A DNA stretch of 64,000 nt from Periconia sp. R9002 (lineage: Eukaryota; Ascomycota; Dothideomycetes; Pleosporales; Periconiaceae): assembly GCA_023627715.1 (NCBI GenBank), contig JAMAHW010000088.1:123281-187280 (forward strand). The letters run 5' to 3'. The translations under genes and the position numbers were made by a program. How positions within the stretch are numbered: the first letter of the stretch is position 1; every line of letters begins with the position of its first letter. Shown here piece after piece: positions 44,225 through 55,191 of this stretch. The notes beneath the pieces were generated by a model. It searched no databases. It saw only the letters and a program-made list of their open reading frames with translations, and was not told the DNA's origin.

Positions 44225-47200
44225 ATGGTTACCCCCGTGGAATCAGAGCGCCCGGAGCCGACTTTTGAAATGCATAGCAATACACACATACCCCCCAACA
44301 CTCGCTCTTCGGATGATGACGGTACTTTTATTGGAGAAGAGCTGAGCCAGCCGGGCTCCCACACAGCAACAGCCCCGCCGCCAGGACGACCTCGTGCAGG
44401 AAGCCACTTGACCGTCGACACGGTGCATTACGAGAGATCGAGATCAGTCACTTCGGCTTCACAAACACGCGAGCAGGCCAGCCGATTGAACGATGATTTG
44501 GCTATGCTCCAGGTCGAGCGCCAGATTTCCAACCGCGATGACTTGGATAGAATCTCTACTTCGCGTTCCATGCGCAGACAACGGTCGCGGAGGACGGATC
44601 CAGTCGACGACTTTGACGAAGCCACCAACCCGTTGCACGAGAAGACGGCCCTCTACAGTCCTCCCGAAAATCCCAACACGAGGTTCTCCCAGTTCTTCAA
44701 AAAGATCCACAATTCCAGCTTTCTCATTCGATACTTTACCTACATCACCCCTCTCGTCCTCCTGATCCTCATCCCACTGCTGCTGGGCGCTCTCGTCTTC
44801 AAAAATGCTCATGTCGGCCATGTGAGCCTATTGTGGTTCTGCGTATGGCTTGAGATAGTCTGGCTGACGCTCTGGGCCGGAAGGCTTCTAGCCAAGTGCT
44901 TGCCCTACCCTATCGGCCTGGTCTCCAGTTTGTTCACCAACAACAGCAAGAAGTGGCGTGATATGGGTAAGCAGCTCGAGCTTCCCGCAACCTTGTTCTT
45001 CTGGTGGCTCGCCATCGAAGTTTCTTTCTTGCCGACCATGAAGAATCATAGTATCGATGGCGACAAAAGGACCAGGAGCTGGCAAAATACAACCAACAAA
45101 GTCTTTGTTTCTATCTTTGTGGGCATGACCTTGAACTTTGTCGAAAAGATCATTGTTCAGCTTATCGCCATCAGCTTCCATCTTCGAACCTATGCGGACC
45201 GGATCGAGTTGAACAAGTTCCAGATTGGCAGTTTGGTAAAGTTGTACAAATTTTCAAAGGAGAAGATCGCCATGGAGGACTCTGAATTCGAATCCAAGAC
45301 CCGACCAGGTTCGGGAGCCCGCACGCCTGGCCAGGTTATCGAAAAAGCACAAAAGAACACCAAGGAAGCCTTCAATAAGTTTGGTGATCTTGCGGGGAAG
45401 GTTGCTGGAGATTTCACAGGTCGCCAAGTGGCTGGAAGTAGGCATCCCCACCAAGTGGTTCTCACTCTGCTGGGTAGCACCAATGGCAGCCAGGTACTTG
45501 CCCGTCGACTCTATCGAACTTTTGCGCGCGAGGAAACGGAGACCGTCCATTCCGAAGATCTCAAGAATGCATTCGAAACGGATGATGAAGCCGACGCTGC
45601 GTTTTCCATGTTTGACAAGGACATGAATGGGGATATTTCCATGGAAGAGCTGGAGGCCGTATGCATTGAAATCGGCCGAGAGCGCAAATCCATTACGGCT
45701 TCACTCAAGGATCTTGACTCTGTTGTCGGCAAACTTGACGACGTTTTCATGTTCATCGTCTTCGTCATCACTATCCTTGTCTTCATCTCCTTGATTTCCA
45801 CCTCCGCCGCTGGTGTGTTGACCTCGGCCGGCTCTACTGTTCTCGCGCTGTCATGGCTTTTCTCGGCTACAGCACAGGAATTCCTCCAATCTGTCATTTT
45901 TGTCTTTGTCAAGCATCCATTCGACGTGGGCGACCGTGTCTCCATTTACGGCAACACTGGTGCTACCGGTTTAGGTGACGATTACTTCGTCAAGGAGATT
46001 GCTCTGCTGTAAGTTGAATTCCAGGTACAGATTCGTTTGTTATCGAGACACCACGTGGCGTCGCGTATTGAGACACTTGATGATGTACTGTAACCACCCT
46101 AGTTACATTTAACTAACTTCGTCCCTGCGATATAGGTATACTGAGTTCAAGAAAATGGAGGGTCATGTGGTGCAGGCTCCAAACAGTTACTTGAACACGC
46201 TCTTTATCCTCAATCAGCGACGCTCTGGTGCGCTAGCGGAAGCTGTGCCGGTGGTCATAAAATTCGGCACAACTCTCGACCAAATCGACCAGCTTCGCCA
46301 GCGCCTACTCGAATTCGTCCGATCAGAGAAGCGAGAATATCAGAACAATATCCTTACTGAATTGAGAGAGGTCAAGGAAGTACACTCGCTCACGTTAAAC
46401 GTTGTATTTTTCTACAAATCAAACTGGCAGAACGAGCTTCTTCGTCTCCAACGGCGCAACAAGTTCATCTCCGCATTGATGATCGGTATGTTGAACTCCT
46501 CTAGGTACAGAGTCGTTTGTTATCGAGACACCATGTAGTGTGGCGTATTGAGACACTGATAATGTACTGTAACCACCCTAGTTACATTTGACTGACTTTG
46601 TACCCGTAACATAGGTATGCAGGAGTGCGGCATCGAAGGGCCACGCATGCGTTACCCCGGACAGAAAGAATCTTTCCCACTCTATATGCAAAATCTCCCC
46701 CATCAGCATACGCCTGGCGTCGGCCATAACGGGACTCCGGATCAACCCAGCGGTATACTCCACCACGAAGCCCAAGACGAGCCTCTTGTTCCGCCACCTG
46801 CGGACGGAGCTGCCGATTCCAGTGCCCCGCCAAATCGCACTCATTCCATTCTCCGCAATGGTGGAAGGGCTCGCGGCGAGTCCATGGCGGCCATGGGTCG
46901 TCGTGTCGATTTCTCGTTGGGAATGAGAGACATTGGTCTGGGAGACATGCCTGGCGATGTGTTTGACGACAGGGAGACTAGGGATCGAAACAAGGCTACC
47001 GTGGTCCGAGTTACATCTCCATCTCGTAGCGCCGAGCGATCTGGAAATTCCTTAGATGCTGGGCGCTCCAGCTCTGTCGCCGATCGATCTTTCAAAGGAA
47101 TCCACCGTGTCAACACTGACAGTTCGGCGGCCCGTGAGCGAAGCAACCATAGAAATCGCTTCTTTAGCCGTAACCGCCGCCAGGATGAAGAGTCGATTAT

Positions 47201-47402
47201 GGCGGACATTCCCGAGACTGCCAATGACTCTTCCCAGAGCCCGAGCCAACCCCTCCGACTTGATCCTCGTTCTGGCCTTGTCAGTCCCAGAGCTATGAGG
47301 ATGAGTGAAGACGAATCGCGTCCCCCTCGTCGGTCCTACGATGCGTCCCCTCGACCGCCTCATCGCGCTGCGACCGAAAACTTTGAGTTGCGGCGGCTGT
47401 AG
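44225..47402 (+). CDS. MscS-family mechanosensitive channel with EF-hand (Msy1/Msy2-like), 973 aa
   Basis: Exons 44225-46008, 46136-46485 and 46615-47402 give 973 residues. Residues 1 to about 160 are disordered. Hydrophobic segments include one at about 165-193 ([20 protein letters not shown]), a pair around 199-235, and ones near 258-275 and 293-320. An EF-hand loop [12 protein letters not shown] starts at D464 with good calcium ligands. Helices at about 507-550 lead into the MscS pore and beta-domain ([20 protein letters not shown], then [10 protein letters not shown]). The C-terminal 250 residues are basic and disordered. This is the layout of S. pombe Msy1/Msy2, ER-membrane channels that control calcium after hypo-osmotic shock. 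Both introns are unusually long for this window and nearly identical to each other. Confidence 0.93.
46009..46135 (+). repeat. Introner-like intron, copy 1 (127 nt)
   Basis: Intron 1 of the channel gene: GTAAGT donor, TATAG acceptor. By hand alignment it is about 85-87% identical to intron 2 over its whole length, including exact shared blocks of 21 and 28 bases. It contains GTAAC-CACCCTA-GTTAC, a short perfect hairpin, and two related TTATCGAGACAC / GTATTGAGACAC words. The branch site is probably CTAAC near 46112. Confidence 0.85.
46486..46614 (+). repeat. Introner-like intron, copy 2 (129 nt)
   Basis: Intron 2 of the same gene: GTATGT donor, CATAG acceptor. It is homologous end to end with the intron at 46009-46135, with the same hairpin and repeat words and mostly transition differences. 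The sequence GGTATG is present both at the 5' splice site and directly after the acceptor G, like a target-site duplication. The intervening exon (350 bases) is unrelated, so this is not a tandem duplication of gene sequence. Confidence 0.85.
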
Positions 47403-48732
47403 CTGACGAGACGTTGAAAACGCACCATATGTAATATAGTCGAGTTTGTCGTGTGCAAATCAGCAGGGGAAGAAGTGGCATTGTAAAGGGGTGCATTTGT
47501 GCTAGCGTTTTTACATTTTAACAGTTCCCTCTAGATTGACGGGCTACGATTTCATTTTGATCAGTTAAGAAGCCTACACATAGAGAAAAGTAATTTCATT
47601 GTATCTCTCCACGGTATTTAACAACTTTAGTAATATCCATTCCAATCATTGTCCTTCAAAAATCAGGGCTTCGAAAGACGCAAAAAGTTGGCATTGCAAT
47701 TTTCCTTTGCCTGTCTGAGTCCATGATTATAGCTGCTCTCACTCGGATTATTGGGGCCATTAGCCTAAAATACCACCCTGATCAAGACCTTGACCCTCTA
47801 TGGCAACTGTTCTGGCAACAAATAGTACATTCACATATTTATAAAAGCCAAATTGAGAGGCACTAACTTCTGACAAGAGGGAAGTTATTGCAGTCTTAGC
47901 GGGGTCTGTTACTATATTCCGGGGCATATTTTCTAGCGATGGTTCGGGAGTACGAAATGTAACGTATCGGGGAAATTCATTCTCCTTAATTCAACGTTTT
48001 ACATCAAAACTTCGAATATCGAAGTCTTCTTCCAATCCTTTTCATTCTAATCAATTCACAAAGCCGGGTACCGGTTTTACCCGAGAATTCGATCTCTCGT
48101 ATTAGCAGGGCTTCAATCATACATTCGACGGCATAGACGTGAACCTGGAAACACTACATATAACTCAGCAGTGTCGGAATCTGATGCTGATTGTGATTAC
48201 CACGATTTTCAGCGAGTATGGTGTGGAGGTGCGCCTTCTACAGGAATTGGTAATGCGGTCTCTGATAACTTTTAAATTAGGCGTTAAACAGGTATAAGAT
48301 TTAATAGATTTCAATTTTAATTTATAGCCTCTAGCTTTTCTTACGTAGAGACGTCGTACCTTAGGGGTGCCGGCCGGTATTGAGCCGCCAGCGCAAATCG
48401 TTGATTGGTTACCGGCAAATAAAGCAAAGTAGATCCGGGCATTAATTTTCCGACGCGAAGCATCATCACTTTACGTCCCGAGTGGCTTTTATTTCCTAAA
48501 GGTGGAAATACAAAGGTACCATCGACTGATCTGCAACTACCCCGCTGCTGCCCCTCGAAGTGAACGAGGTAGTCGTTTGCAAAAGAGAGCGCCACTCTGG
48601 ATAAGGTAGCAGATCTCGCATCCAGCATATCAATGGCAAAAGATAAGTTTTGCCGTTGCCCAGATATGAAGACCCGGGACTATTGTTCGACTTTCGAGCT
48701 GTGCTTCCCCAACTCTCTCTGATCGCCAAACG
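47403..48732. other. Intergenic region between channel and GH79 genes
   Basis: Moderately AT-rich (about 47,500-48,330) without coding frames. The last 250 bases are the likely promoter of the GH79 gene. Confidence 0.5.
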
Positions 48733-50520
48733 ATGCCGTCTACACCGCGCATCTCTCTCAGCCTGGCTTTTGGCCTATGGCCGGTGCTTGCTTCTGCGCA
48801 AACCACACTGACTTCTGTGAACGAGCTCATGAATGGCACGCCCGCCGGTTTCAATGGTGTATCTGTTCCCGGGCTTTCGGCCGCTGGGGCGCCTGTCCTT
48901 GATAGTTTCGTCAGCTTTTCGCTAGAACTGGCCTTCTTTCCCGATTTCGCAGGCAACCTCACCACTCCAAATGTATTTTCCCGTAATCTTCTGGAAAGCT
49001 TAAAGGACTATCAAGGAAGCATGCCCCATATCAGAGTGGGCGGAAATACGCAGTTGGCCGCTCAATTCCACTATAACGTTACAAGACGTGCTGATATGTT
49101 CAAGAGATTATGCTATTTTCAACTCGTCCCTCAAAGTGGCCACCAAAGGAGAATATTCTTCCGTCTCCCAAGACTATCCGACTAGTTTGCAGATCGGGCC
49201 GTCCTTCTTTGAATCGTACCAGACCTGGCCTGGGGTCAAATTCGTCCATGGCTTCAATCTCGGGAAGAACAGCGCCGCTGCGATCCAGGCGACGGTGGAT
49301 TCGGTCCAGGTTGCTTGCAAAGCCTTATCCCATGACAACTTTCTGTACTGGGAGATGGGCAACGAGCCTGATCTGTTCAAAACATCTGCGCAGGGAGTCG
49401 TGCGACCACAGAACTGGACTGAGGCGGACTACGTCAAGGAATGGAACGATCGGCTCACCAGAGTTAAGGACGCATTGAAAAGCAAGTGCGGCGACGAATG
49501 GGTCAGCGATGCAAACTTTACATGGCTTGCACCGAGCTTCGCCGGGACCGGCAACAGTCTGAATGCCATGAAGACTTGGAACGCAGGGCTCGGCAAAACC
49601 GGAGTGATTGGGAAGTTTTCATCTCATAAGTACAGTGCTCATGTGTCGCTTTCCGCCGCGCAAGACACTGATGAATTACAGTTACATCGGTGGTGCTACA
49701 CAGCCCGGCGTTACATTAGCGGGGACACTGATGAACCACGACAGAACAGTGTCCAGTGTATCCGCCCACAACAATGAGCGGAAATCCCTAAAGTCCGCGG
49801 GCATGAATGTGGACTATATACTCGGCGAAGCAAACTCGCTCTACAACCAAGGAAAGCCTGGCCTCTCCAACTCCTTTGGCGCCGCGCTATGGGGTGTAGA
49901 CTTCAACCTAATGTCCGCCGCAACAAACATTAAGCAAGTCTATATGCACCAAGGTCCGTCTTAACACTAAAAATGCGGAATATTTTACTAACCTGCTAAC
50001 AGGCACCGACTACCGCTACGCAAGCTGGCAACCCATTGCCACGAAAAAGACATCCATCGGCACAAAAGCACCCTTCTACGGCAACATCGCCGTCGCCGCC
50101 GCCCTCGGAGACATCACCAAGTCTCCCGTCTGCGTCGCCAACATCCCGCTCACCAAGAGCACCGAATCTGCCTACGCCATTTACGCCAACTCCACCCTCG
50201 CCCGCCTCATGGTCATCAACATGAACGCATACAACTACAGCGTGCCCGCGCCTTCTTCGCGTCCGACTCTGACATACAACTTTACGCTGCCGGCGGCTTG
50301 CAAGGGCTCCGGCGTGGTGCAGAGGTTGATGGCGAATGGCTCAGACGCGGTGACGGGCATTACGTTTGATGGGAAGAGCTGGAATTATGAGGTTGATTTG
50401 GGACGGCCGAAGGTGCTGGGGAATGTGACGAGGGGAGAAATGGTTTGGGTTGGGTCGGGTGGGGAAGTTAGTGTGCCGGTGCCGCATAGCAGTGCGGCGT
50501 TGGTGCAGCTGAGTTGCTGA
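48733..50520 (+). CDS. Secreted glycoside hydrolase family 79 (beta-glucuronidase-like), 544 aa
   Basis: Four exons, 48733-49052, 49105-49629, 49682-49953 and 50003-50520, with introns of 52, 52 and 49 bases, give 544 residues. The N-terminus MPSTPRISLSLAFGLWPVLASA is a clear signal peptide. SMPHIRVGGNTQDYA crosses the first junction. The acid/base is expected in YWEMGNEPDLF (Glu194) and the nucleophile in ILGEANSLYN (Glu331), with the spacing of a GH-A clan (beta/alpha)8 barrel. The last 170 residues form a beta-rich C-terminal domain with several N-glycosylation sequons. Fungal GH79 enzymes release glucuronic acid or 4-O-methyl-glucuronic acid from arabinogalactan-type glycans. It is the last intact gene before the AT-rich block. 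Confidence 0.9.
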
Positions 50521-50800
50521 AGGTGGACTGTCATTCCTTCTTCGATGCCCCAGCCACTGTATACACTTCATCAGTCCTTTCTATTATACTCCAATTAGCA
50601 CCTACTTACCAGGTTCCGTCCAAAGCTGGGGCGGCTTCTCATGCAGCAGACTGTAATGCGGTTTCTTTATCTGGACCTATACCACCCCAAATTCCCGTAA
50701 TCAGAACGTGCACTCCTTCGAAAGCTCCATAATGCGAGCACACATACATTCTCAAACCATACACGGTCACTGTCCCAAGCCTCCACTATCCTTATCAATC
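50521..50800. other. 3' flank of the GH79 gene
   Basis: GC-normal sequence that changes sharply to AT-rich near 50,800. Confidence 0.5.
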
Positions 50801-50888
50801 TAGGCTATTCTGTGCTCTTAAATATATCTAGGCTAGTAAATAGGTAGGGTATACCTATAAGTTAGGGGTGGGTTAAGTAGGGGTAATA

Positions 50889-50930
50889 TTTAAGTGTCTT
50901 CTTTTTTATAATTAATTAGTAAAATTAGTT
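50889..50930 (+). repeat. Extra copy of an element end
   Basis: About 40 bases (AAGTGTCTTC...AAAATTAGTTA) are identical to the core of the inverted repeat at 51055. This could be a solo end, a nested insertion boundary, or an extended terminal repeat. Confidence 0.7.
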
Positions 50931-51054
50931 AATATAATTTCTAAGTAAGTAGACACCCTAACTAAGTAAACACTTTTTACTAAAACTAACGTACTCTATA
51001 GGTAAGTTACTACTATAGGTAAGTTATTAGAGCCTACTAAGACTCTACTAAAAT

Positions 51055-52623
51055 TATTAAAGTGTTAAAGTGTCTTCTTTTTTATAATTAATTAGTAAAA
51101 TTAGTTATAGTATTAATAGTAGTTTAAAGTTTTATAGTAATAGTTATAGCTAAAACGTATATATAAGTAATAATTAGTTATATAATTAAAGCTTAGAGGT
51201 TAGTTATTATAATTCTAGAGCTAGAATATACTTAGCTTATTAGTTATACACTAATTAGAATAATTAAAAGCTTAGATATTTTATAAGTAAACTAAGTAAG
51301 TTAAAATTATATAACTACTTATTTATAAGCGTTTATTAGTAAGCGCTTATTTATAAATACTTATATATAATTACTTACTACTAAGCGTTTATATATAAGT
51401 ACTTATTTATAAATATTAGAACTAAGGAATTCCTTTATATATATAATTTAGGTAAAATACTACTATAGTATTTTATATTTACTTTAGTTATTAACTTATT
51501 TTTTAGAACACCTTTTATTAAAAACTATTACTACTTATTACCTACTATTTATTTTTTCTTTTACTAGTTATATATAAAAATTAATATAAGCTCTTAGAAT
51601 CTTAATAATAGTATAGTAGTAAATTAAGTTACTATAAGTTTATCTAATAAAGTAAAATTATTAAAAAAAAGTATAGAGTAATAGTACTTTTAAAAGAGTA
51701 CTATTAATTTAATATTACTATAGTATATATAGATAGGCTAGGTATAATATATAAACTTATTAGAATAATAAAGTAATATCTTCTAAGTTAAATATAAATA
51801 TATAGTATATATTTTTAGATAGTTTTATTAGTAATTATACTAATTATAAAAGTTAAGTTAGGTATATTAAAAGATTTTATTAGGTTTACTAATATATTAG
51901 GTTTACTAATAGAGTATATTATTATAAAAGTAGTTATATAGGTAGAAAATAGATTAGATAGAATAAGATATATAAAAGTAGCTTTAGAGCTAAAAATAGA
52001 ATAAAGTATAACTTATTTAGTAAAAGAGGAGAAGTACTATATATAGGAAGACCTAGGCTAACTAAGTAGCTAACTAAGTAGCTAACTAAGTAGCTAGCCT
52101 AGTCCTAAAGAGGAAGAGTATTCTAAGGGATAACCCTAATAATTATAGTATAAACTACTAGTTAAAAAGCCTATATATATTTCTTTATATATTTAACTAC
52201 TTAATTTAATAAGTAATATAGTAACCTAGTATAGTTATTATAGTATTAATAACTACTTATACTAAATTACTAGTTACTAAAGTATTATTAATCTAGTAAT
52301 AGTTAATAAAAAGTAGAAGTTATAGAAGTTAAATAGTAGAAGTTAAATAGTAGAAGTTAAATAGTAAAAGTTAGATAGTAAAAGTTAGATAGTAGAAGTT
52401 AGATAGTAGAAGTTAGATAGTAGAAATTAGATAGTAGAAGTTAGATAGTAGATAGATTTATTAAAAAGACCTAGAATACTAACCTCTACTTAAGATATAG
52501 TTTATAGTCTAAATATATATATTTCTAGCTAAAGATATTACTATAAGATTTTAAACTAGTATTAATACTATAACTAATTTTACTAATTAATTATAAAGAA
52601 GAAAATACTTTAACACTTTAATA
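51055..52623. mobile_element. Degenerate 1.57 kb DNA element with about 110 bp terminal inverted repeats
   Basis: The sequence TATTAAAGTGTTAAAG followed by about 95 more bases at 51055 recurs inverted, ending at 52623, with roughly 88% identity (for example ATTAATTAGTAAAATTAGTT on one side and its complement on the other). A TA dinucleotide lies outside each end (51055-51056 and 52622-52623), the target duplication of Tc1/mariner-type elements. The interior is wrecked by AT-biased mutation and I could not recognise a transposase, so it may be non-autonomous. TIR pairing is seen; class assignment is inference. Confidence 0.65.
52305..52455. repeat. 15-base minisatellite
   Basis: About nine copies of a unit close to AGAAGTTAAATAGTA or AGAAGTTAGATAGTA stand head to tail inside the element at 51055-52623. 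Copies differ mainly by A/G transitions. Confidence 0.85.
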
Positions 52624-53080
52624 GTCTAAATATACCTAAGTTATTAAATAGTCTAGGCTAAAAGTTATAGTATAGCTAGATAAAGCTCTTTTATAGAGTA
52701 GTATAGCTTCTTTATACTAACCCTAATAATATAATAGAAAGGTAAAGTAGTATATACTAGTTAGTATATTAGAGTGCTTTTTCCTAGCGCCTTCTTACTT
52801 CCCTTTAGGCTTTAGCACTTACTAGTTTATTACCTCTACCGCTTTATACTTTCCCTACTTCTCTAGCACTACTACTAGATTACTTACACTAGCTAGTGTG
52901 TTAGGGTACTCTTTACCTAGCGCCTTCTCTTTTCCCTCTAGCGCTTACTAGTTTATTACTTCTACTACCTCCTTAGCGTTTATAGATTATAATATTATTT
53001 TATATAGTTATAACTTTTATAGAAGTGAAAATAAAAAGTTCAAGGTAAAAAATAAATATACTACACAATATTAGCAAACT

Positions 53081-54787
53081 ATAAAAGAGGAAGTGATAAT
53101 TATCTAAAGTTACTAATACGCTCAGTATTAGCTATACGTCACTTAACGCTACCACGAAAACAACCGCTAATCGAACCAGAACGTGTCTCTTAGGGCCTTT
53201 CTAAGCTATAGAGCGCGAAAGAAACGGTGTGGGGGAGCGTAGCTAATATGTAAGAACTACACGCAGAGCAAAACAGTCTATGTATACACATCCAATCGCA
53301 ATGATAGGCCAAGACGTTGGAAGCGTGACCTTTTAACAGAATGTAAATTAATTGTGTTTAGGGTAATGGATAACAGCCAAAAGATGCTTTGGTTGCTCAA
53401 ATCCCTCCGAGATGCTGTTGGGAGTAGGGATAGTGGCTAGTTGCTTGTTAATGTTGCTGAAGATATTGCCAATACTGCTTACCCCCTTTGAAAGAGCGCA
53501 GATACGTGGACGGCTTTTGATCCGAGAACTCTAAAGTATGATAATCTCTATGGGTGACCTGAATTGCATGCCAAACCTTCTACAGACCGTGCGGACGCAC
53601 TGAACCAACCAACTATAATTACAACTATGATTACAACTATGCAGAATGACGTTGTGTCCGTGTGTTCGTTGCGTTCGAGGTTGCACTGTTGATTTCTCGA
53701 ATAGTGGGGATGATAGTTGCGTAGGTCACATTGCGCTGAGGTGTCAGCAAGAGACACAAGGGGCACAAGAGACACAAGGGGTATAAAGGACACGTTGTGA
53801 TCTGCGAACGCTGAGGAGCTCGGTAAGGGACTTCGACAGTGATGGTTAAAGGCACTCTCACCATGTGCCGGCACTGACCCTTGCAATGGAGGCTGTCACC
53901 CTGGCCATAAGAACTATGTTTCCCTTATATAACGGCCGTAGCTGAGGTTCTACTCGCTGGCACATAATGATTGCAATGCCAATGCTTGTATCTGTATGGC
54001 TGTGCTTGATTGGGCGTTCATGTCGTACACGGGTAACGTGTATCCACACACTAAAGCAGCGAGAGCATTGCATTGGGTCATAGGCGTGTGTTTTCACAGC
54101 TTTTTTTTTAATTCACCCCGTATCTGAGCGCTGCGTTCTGCAGAGAGAGCAAACATCCTAGCAGCGCATAGCACTCTAACAGGAAGTGTCTTTCCTTAGT
54201 TGAATGTACCGTAGAGATCTATTCTAGAGGCTTTTCCGAGCGTTGGAATGTTACTGTCTATCTCTAATTGATTGATTCGTCGACGACTACCTCCAGAGCT
54301 GCACACATTAGCAGCGCACGGAGTGGGAAACGCAGGAATAGAGAAGAGCGGAGGACTCACTATAAGTGCAAATCTGACTATGACAGCATTCAAATGAGGC
54401 GTATATATTCAAATTGAGCCCAGGAAGATGGTTACAATGGATGAAACATATTGAGGTTTACAAGATAATATTCCAGGAGTCTAAAAGGAAGATAGACATA
54501 GTTAAGACATCCTGGCACGAAAATTATATACTATCCAGCAATGCGGCAAACGGACCCTGATCGGAACCAATTCAAACTTGGAGACGGAAAAAGCTAACCA
54601 ATCCATCCACAATCCGACCGACCATTCCCCCCCCAAAGAATTTTAATTGGATACTACTGATACACCGCGTGAATCGAAAGAAGAGACCATCCAGACGCAT
54701 TCCAATTTTTTTGAGAACAATTGCCATTCGGATTTCTTGTGCTTTGCGCCACAGATTTGCGGAAGATGTCCAGATTCGAGGATATGT
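53081..54787. other. GC-normal island between AT-rich blocks, left part
   Basis: Base composition returns to normal at about 53,080. No gene could be supported. A 19-base near-duplicate (AGAGACACAAGGGG...) lies at about 53,751-53,788. Short open frames at 53548-53886 and 53858-54097 have no protein character. Confidence 0.45.
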
Positions 54788-55191
54788 CTAGGACAAGATG
54801 CGGTTGCACTGGAGGATGTTGAGGTTGAGGAGACCCTAGATAGATTAGTAAAAGAAATGCAAGTTCGAAAGCGAGGACGATGCTTACGAAGTTGTCGACG
54901 TCGCAGCACTGGACGTTGTTGCCGTTTCCGCAGGCCTGGCCGATGGGAAGGAGTTGGACTGGTGTTTGTTAGGGGAATGCCTTGTAATGAAGAGAAAAAT
55001 AATAACTAACTAAGAGCAAGGGGGGAGCAGCTCTGGGCGGACTCATCGCAGCAGGAGAGAGCCTGGTTGGGGCTGCACTGCTTGACGACATCGATGGTAG
55101 TCAATTCATTTTTGGAGCTGGTGGCGGGCCCGGTGGGCGCGGCAGCGGCGACGGCGACGAGCGCAAATATGGCGAGAATGTTGGAGAGCAT
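54788..55191 (-). CDS. Hydrophobin-like small secreted protein, 99 aa
   Basis: Three exons, 55011-55191, 54888-54958 and 54788-54835, with two 52-base introns, give 99 residues. The start MLSNILAIFALVAVAAAAP is a signal peptide. The mature part has eight cysteines in the hydrophobin order C-CC-C-C-CC-C: QCSPNQ, LSCCDE, AQSCSPLAL, GQACGNG, VQCCDVDN, LQCNRIL. Spacings read C-x7-CC-x6-C-x14-C-x7-CC-x14-C-x5. The six-residue gap after the first CC is shorter than in textbook class I or class II hydrophobins, so it is an atypical member. Such proteins self-assemble at air-water or cell-wall interfaces. I chose ATG 55191 over the upstream in-frame ATG because only it gives a signal peptide at the N-terminus. 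Confidence 0.85.

Larger units (their letters stand above)
50800..53080. repeat. AT-rich, RIP-like block 1
   Basis: About 2.3 kb consisting largely of TA, AAG, CTA and TTA words with almost no CpG and a stop in every frame every few codons. This is what repeat-induced point mutation (C to T in repeats of Pezizomycotina) leaves. It holds an inverted-repeat element and a minisatellite, listed separately. From about 52,780 a slightly GC-richer part repeats GCGCCTTCT...CCTCTAGCGCTTACTAG words. Confidence 0.85.

Noticed and set aside
49053..49104. Frameshift in the GH79 gene
   Set aside because: The frame change is explained by a 52-base GT-AG intron that restores the expected GGNTQDYA sequence.
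52305..52455. CRISPR-like regular repeat
   Set aside because: Units are contiguous 15-base tandem copies with no spacers, in a eukaryotic genome; this is a minisatellite.
53548..54097. Two minus-strand frames of 112 and 79 codons
   Set aside because: Overlapping frames with no start context, signal peptide or homology that I recognise.
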